DNA of 64,000 bases, taken from contig SUUK01000002.1 of NCBI GenBank assembly GCA_015062535.1, positions 303,049 through 367,048 on the forward strand, in the 5' to 3' direction. The position numbers and the translations under genes are program-made. Shown here piece by piece: positions 60,385-64,000 of this stretch. Each line of letters begins with the position of its first letter. Position 1 is the stretch's first letter. The notes under the pieces were generated by a model. It was given only the letters and a program-made list of their open reading frames with translations. It was not told the origin of the DNA and searched no databases. This DNA comes from Alphaproteobacteria bacterium (GTDB lineage: Bacteria > Pseudomonadota > Alphaproteobacteria > RF32 > CAG-239).

Positions 60385-61497
60385 TCACAATAAATGCTTA
60401 ATATTTCGTTTAATTGTATCATAAAATCGCTTTGTTGTAAAGCTTATCAAAAGTGATATAACTATAGTTATAAAAATGTAAATCCAAGATGTTAAGGATT
60501 CGCTATAAGGAAAATAGTTGTACCAAATATTATTGTGAAATTGATAATGATTAAAATCCTTAAAAAATGGCGAAATTGTAGCTTTTACAATCATAAATCC
60601 AATAAAATGGTGCATCATAATGGCAAATGTGTTGTTTGATATGGTGGTTAGAGTTTTACTTTTCTTTACTATAGGCGCCAATATTTTAGCAATTCTTAGC
60701 CAAAATAAAATTGCAAGTATGGTTATTAAAAGAGTTGCAAGAGGGGGCGCATAAAAATCATTTAGCCAAGATGGTGTATGGATATGATTAGGGTATAATA
60801 TTGAAATAGTGGTATATGCTAACAAAATGGTAAAAAAGTATATGGTAGAGCTTTGTGTATCGTGTTTTTCTAGTATTTTCTTATATAAGAAACCAAAAGC
60901 AAAAGAGGGGAAGAAATAAATCGTTCTAAAAAAGAGAAGGCTAAAATTTCTTTGGGCATTATTTTGTGGAGCTATCGGTACAACAAGGCAATAAATTAGA
61001 ATAGAAATAATAAAAAATATTAAAGATATTTCCTTTATGTATTTTGATTTTTCAAATGGTTTTAAGATGAAAAAACTTAAAATTTGCAAACAAAATAAAG
61101 GAACTAAGAACCAAGATGCCATGTTATAAATAAATTGATGCCCATCGGTTAGTGGCGCTATTAGTAGATTATATAAATTTATGGGTGAACCTAAAGAAAA
61201 GTTGTAATAGTTATTTAGAATATGGGCAATTATTCCATATATAAAATTCCAAAGGTAGAGCGGTAATATGAGGCGATAAAGTTTTGATTTTACATATTCT
61301 AAGGGCTCTTTGGTTAAGTTTAAAAAATATCCAGAGGCAAACATAAAAAGAGCTAAGTGGTAGTTTTGATAACGCAACAATCCATTTAAGCTTAAATAAT
61401 CATATCTACCAATATGACCATCTACAACCATAAAAATAGCTATTATGTATAGCATTTTAAATGTATAGTTTATGTTATTTTTGGTAATATTTTCCAT
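60385..61497 (-). CDS. Acyltransferase-3 family membrane protein
   Basis: Integral membrane acyltransferase of 370 residues, likely O-acetylating a surface glycan. About ten membrane segments are present; the catalytic His is in MVVDGHIGRYDYL, and NYHLALFMFASGYFLN and SFAFGFLYKKIL follow as usual for the family. The ATG at 61497 was preferred: AAAGG lies just upstream, while a start 18 codons earlier adds an unusual N-terminal extension. It is monocistronic between the prepilin gene and the M23 peptidase gene. Confidence 0.88.
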   Translation of the reverse strand: MENITKNNINYTFKMLYIIAIFMVVDGHIGRYDYLSLNGLLRYQNYHLALFMFASGYFLNLTKEPLEYVKSKLYRLILPLYLWNFIYGIIAHILNNYYNFSLGSPINLYNLLIAPLTDGHQFIYNMASWFLVPLFCLQILSFFILKPFEKSKYIKEISLIFFIISILIYCLVVPIAPQNNAQRNFSLLFFRTIYFFPSFAFGFLYKKILEKHDTQSSTIYFFTILLAYTTISILYPNHIHTPSWLNDFYAPPLATLLITILAILFWLRIAKILAPIVKKSKTLTTISNNTFAIMMHHFIGFMIVKATISPFFKDFNHYQFHNNIWYNYFPYSESLTSWIYIFITIVISLLISFTTKRFYDTIKRNIKHLL

Positions 61498-61667
61498 TTT
61501 TAAAGCCTTTTTAAAGAAAGTTGTGCTATGATTTGTTAGTTTAATGGGCAAAGCTTAATGTTTGTTTAATGGCGATAATCTTTAATGGATGTGTATAAAA
61601 AATAAAAATTGCTTTAAGTTTTTTTCATATCTTTTATCGTTTTTGAGAGTTAATATTGGGAGGAATT

Positions 61668-63110
61668 ATGTCTTCTTTAGAGTTTTTGACTACTGAAAAA
61701 AAGAATAGTTTTTGGAAGGGAACTAATATTATGCTATTTTTATATAGCGTAATTGTTAGTTTTGCTTTGATGCTAGTTGTTTCTAAAAAATTTAGCTCAG
61801 ATGAAGAATATGTAGAACAAAGTGATAAAATTGCTGACTATGAGGTTGTTGAAACTGTTGAAAATATTGCAGATACTAGTGTTACAGAAGTTTATGAAGA
61901 AGAAAATGCTTTAACTAATAATCTTGCTCCAGAATGGGAAATTGAAGTTCAAGAGGATGAGCCAGAAATAAAAGTTGAAGTTGTTGAAGTTAAAAAAGGC
62001 GATAATTTTATCGGTATTTTACAAAATATTGGTATGGAATATGCTGAGGCTTTAGAGATTGTTGAAAGCCTTAAAAAAGAAGGTTTTAATGTAAAGAATT
62101 TACAAGTTGGTCAAAAAATTGAAATTACTAAAAGTGTTGATGTTCCTTTTGGTGAATTATTAAGTGTTGATAAACTAGTTTTAGAGCCTAAATATGGTCA
62201 AAAATATGTGGTTGAGCGCAATGAAGATGAAAAATTTGTTGCAGAACTTATTGAGCTAGAGTTAAAGTCTGAAAATAAGCTTAGTGAAGGTGTTATTACT
62301 TCTAATTTATCGGTTGCTATGGGAAATGCCGGTATTCCTCAAAGTGTAATTGGTAATTTTATTAATATTTTTGCTTATACAGTTGATTTTAGAAGCGAAA
62401 TAAAATCTGGAAATACCTTTAAGGTGTTATTTGAAAGAAAAATTGCACCAGATGGTAAAGTTGTTAAAAATGGTGATATTTTATATGCAGAATTAGATTT
62501 GGGTAAAAATAATAAAATCCAACTTTATCGTCATAAGGCAAGTGATGGAACTGTTGATTATTATAATTCAAATGGTTTGGTGTTAAAAAGAACTCTTGAT
62601 AGAAAGCCTATGGAGTTTAGGTCTGCTCGTATTTCATCTCGCTATGGTTGGAGAAGACATCCTATTTTGAAAAAAAGAATTTTACATAGCGGTGTAGATT
62701 ATGCTGCACCTAAAGGTTCTCGTATTTATGCTAGTGGAGATGGCGTGGTTAGACGTGCTGAGTGGGCTGGTGGATATGGTAAATATGTAGTAATTCGCCA
62801 TAATTCAGAGTTTTCTACTGGCTATGCTCATATGAATAGCTTTGCAAGAGGTATTAAACCAGGTGTTAGAGTTAAACAAGGACAAGTAATTGGCTATGTT
62901 GGTTCAACAGGACGCTCAACAGGTCCTCATCTTCACTTTGAAATTATTAAAAATGGTAAAAAGATTGATCCTTTGAAAGTTAAGGCTGCAACAGGTATTA
63001 ACCTTCAAGGAAATGAATTGCAACGCTTTAAAAAGAGTGTTGCAGAAATTAACGCATTGGCGGAAAAACAAGTCGACTATGCAGATAATAACTTGAAACT
63101 ACAGGAGTAA
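61668..63110 (+). CDS. M23-family murein endopeptidase (LytM/MepM type)
   Basis: Envelope peptidase that cleaves peptidoglycan cross-links. The 480 residues contain one N-terminal membrane segment (about 23-42), an acidic linker, an OapA/LysM-like region ([28 protein letters not shown]), a middle domain, and the M23 zinc peptidase domain from about 325. The zinc ligands are the His and Asp of [11 protein letters not shown] and the HLHFE motif near 421-425. The start at 61668 follows GGGAGG. Together with the MepM-like layout this indicates an inner-membrane anchored periplasmic enzyme. Rubrerythrin follows after 5 nt, so they may share a transcript. Confidence 0.93.
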   Translation: MSSLEFLTTEKKNSFWKGTNIMLFLYSVIVSFALMLVVSKKFSSDEEYVEQSDKIADYEVVETVENIADTSVTEVYEEENALTNNLAPEWEIEVQEDEPEIKVEVVEVKKGDNFIGILQNIGMEYAEALEIVESLKKEGFNVKNLQVGQKIEITKSVDVPFGELLSVDKLVLEPKYGQKYVVERNEDEKFVAELIELELKSENKLSEGVITSNLSVAMGNAGIPQSVIGNFINIFAYTVDFRSEIKSGNTFKVLFERKIAPDGKVVKNGDILYAELDLGKNNKIQLYRHKASDGTVDYYNSNGLVLKRTLDRKPMEFRSARISSRYGWRRHPILKKRILHSGVDYAAPKGSRIYASGDGVVRRAEWAGGYGKYVVIRHNSEFSTGYAHMNSFARGIKPGVRVKQGQVIGYVGSTGRSTGPHLHFEIIKNGKKIDPLKVKAATGINLQGNELQRFKKSVAEINALAEKQVDYADNNLKLQE

Positions 63111-63115
63111 ACAAA

Positions 63116-63652
63116 ATGGAATTAAAAGGTTCTAAAACAGAGGCTAATTTGCAAGCTGCATTTGCTGGCGAATCTATGGCTCGTAATAAATATACTTACT
63201 ATGCATCTAAAGCAAAGAAAGAAGGTTACAATATTATTGCTGCAAAATTTGAAGAAACTGCAAATAATGAAAAAGAACATGCAAAAATTTGGTTTAAACT
63301 TTTGCATGATGGTATGCCATCAACTGTTGAAAACTTAAAAGATGCAGCAGCTGGCGAACGTTATGAGTGGACTGATATGTATGACACAATGGCAAAAGAA
63401 GCTGATGAAGAAGGTTTTACAAAAATTGCTTCTTTGTTCCGTTTGGTTGGCAAAATTGAAAAAACTCATGAAGAACGTTATAATGCTTTATTGAGCGCTT
63501 TAGAAGAAGGCAAAGTTTTTGAGCGTCCAACAAAAGTTATTTGGGAATGTGCAAACTGCGGACACCGTTTGGAATCTTTAAGAGCTCCTGAATTGTGTCC
63601 AGTATGTGAACATCCTAAGGCTTATTTCTTTGAGCTCCAAGAAAAGTTCTAA
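63116..63652 (+). CDS. rbr: Rubrerythrin
   Basis: Non-haem di-iron peroxidase that protects anaerobes and microaerophiles from hydrogen peroxide. The 178 residues begin with a ferritin-like four-helix domain: [23 protein letters not shown] and [14 protein letters not shown] provide Glu/His ligands, [15 protein letters not shown] and [10 protein letters not shown] the second set. The C-terminal rubredoxin-like domain has Cys pairs ECANCGH and LCPVCEH. It follows the M23 gene by 5 nt. Immediately after the stop a tandem array of structured elements begins. Confidence 0.97.
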   Translation: MELKGSKTEANLQAAFAGESMARNKYTYYASKAKKEGYNIIAAKFEETANNEKEHAKIWFKLLHDGMPSTVENLKDAAAGERYEWTDMYDTMAKEADEEGFTKIASLFRLVGKIEKTHEERYNALLSALEEGKVFERPTKVIWECANCGHRLESLRAPELCPVCEHPKAYFFELQEKF

Positions 63653-63662
63653 ATAATAGGTG

Positions 63663-63770
63663 AAATTTAAGCGTCTAATCGCAAATGGAAGCCCCTCGTC
63701 GGTCGGGTCATTTACTTCTTTGTAAACTCCCCTCCCTCGGGGGACATTTGCTTCTATCCATCTTAAATTT
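63663..63770 (+). ncRNA. Structured RNA element, tandem copy 1 after rubrerythrin
   Basis: Same architecture as the element after dnaK. Outer stem AAATTTAAG (63663-63671) / CTTAAATTT (63762-63770); inner stem GCAAATG / CATTTGC; then CCCC / GGGG; apical hairpin TTTAC / GTAAA. Compared with the dnaK copy the apical stem changes from TGTAG/CTACA while staying paired, and the inner stem changes at one pair. A linker hairpin CTATTAT/ATAATAG separates it from the next copy. Confidence 0.75.
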
Positions 63771-63796
63771 CCCTCTATTATTACATAATAGGTTAA

Positions 63797-63903
63797 GTTT
63801 TAAGCGTCTAATCGCAAATGGAAGCCCCTCGTCGGTCGGGTCATTTACTTCTTTGTAAACTCCCCACCCTTAAGGGGACATTTGCTTCTATCCATCTTAA
63901 ATT
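63797..63903 (+). ncRNA. Structured RNA element, tandem copy 2
   Basis: Nearly identical to copy 1, offset 133 nt. It differs in the C-rich/G-rich section (CTCCCCACCCTTAAGGGG instead of CTCCCCTCCCTCGGGG), which still allows CCCC/GGGG pairing. The outer stem here is slightly weaker on its left arm (GTTTTAAG). Confidence 0.72.
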
Positions 63904-63930
63904 TCCCTCTATTATTACATAATAGGTTAA

Positions 63931-64000
63931 GTTTTAAGCGTCTAATTGCAAATGGAAGCCCCTCGTCGGTCGGGTCATTTACTTCTTTGTAAACTCCCCT
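63931..64000 (+). ncRNA. Structured RNA element, tandem copy 3, cut by window end
   Basis: Third copy, 134 nt after the second, with a single change in the conserved part (TCTAATTGC for TCTAATCGC), which still permits a G-U or altered pair. The window ends inside the copy, so the array continues beyond it. Confidence 0.72.

Noticed and set aside
63663..64000. Tandem repeats considered as a CRISPR array
   Set aside because: The unit is about 133 nt, the sequence between structured parts is itself repeated, and there are no unique spacers of uniform length.
1..64000. tRNA or rRNA genes
   Set aside because: I found no T-loop GGTTCGAnTCC-type box with a matching acceptor stem and no rRNA-like sequence outside genes.

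Overview
The window reads as a chromosomal segment of an AT-rich, host- or gut-type alphaproteobacterium with an anaerobic, fermentative lifestyle. Alphaproteobacterial signs are the miaB-phoH-ybeY-lnt-HTH-trmB run, the efp-suhB pair, the tatD-MBL pair, a TrcR/DUF1013 protein, and a MutL carrying endonuclease motifs. Anaerobic signs are AdhE, rubrerythrin and LuxS. The assignment rests on gene content and order only; no rRNA or tRNA gene was recognised.

Layout. 1-2.4 kb: 3' part of dnaK, a structured RNA element, luxS. 2.4-3.9 kb: an orphan GC-richer lipoprotein gene. 4-7 kb: ftsH and a family 2 glycosyltransferase. 7.1-9.8 kb: adhE. 9.8-18.5 kb, minus strand: HAD protein, AsmA/YhdP-like protein, MBL hydrolase, TatD, GT-C-like membrane protein, PiT phosphate permease and its DUF47 partner. 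18.5-30.8 kb: a small lipoprotein, a helical-repeat orphan, a 3365-residue Cys-rich autotransporter and an SH3 protein. 31-36.8 kb: M20 peptidase, two more orphans, efp-suhB, rpmE, trcR with a Lys-rich tail, a thioredoxin-like protein. 36.8-40 kb: a small lipoprotein and a vWA / PP2C / kinase triad of the TerY-P type. 40-46 kb: nitronate monooxygenase family, a second M20 peptidase, a small membrane orphan, a VTT protein, a receiver-like protein and yggT-yggU-folD. 46-52 kb: miaB-phoH-ybeY-lnt-HTH-trmB. 52-57.6 kb: an acyltransferase, a coiled-coil protein, secY, then rpsM-rpsK-rpoA. 57.6-64 kb: mutL, a candidate sRNA, a type IV prepilin-like protein, an acyltransferase-3 protein, an M23 peptidase, rubrerythrin and a tandem array of the same structured element seen after dnaK.

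Most interesting: (1) a ~107-nt structured element family found just downstream of dnaK and, in tandem, downstream of rubrerythrin, with compensatory base changes between copies; (2) a giant autotransporter whose passenger is Cys-rich, about one residue in nine where counted; (3) a SuhB homologue that has lost most metal ligands; (4) a TerY-P-like triad with a membrane-anchored kinase; (5) five orphan genes without Shine-Dalgarno sequences, most GC-richer than their surroundings; (6) a two-hairpin RNA with a C-rich anti-SD-like loop after the pilin gene.

Most native transcription units end in clear hairpin-T-run terminators and many start with recognisable -35/-10 pairs; both are listed where seen.
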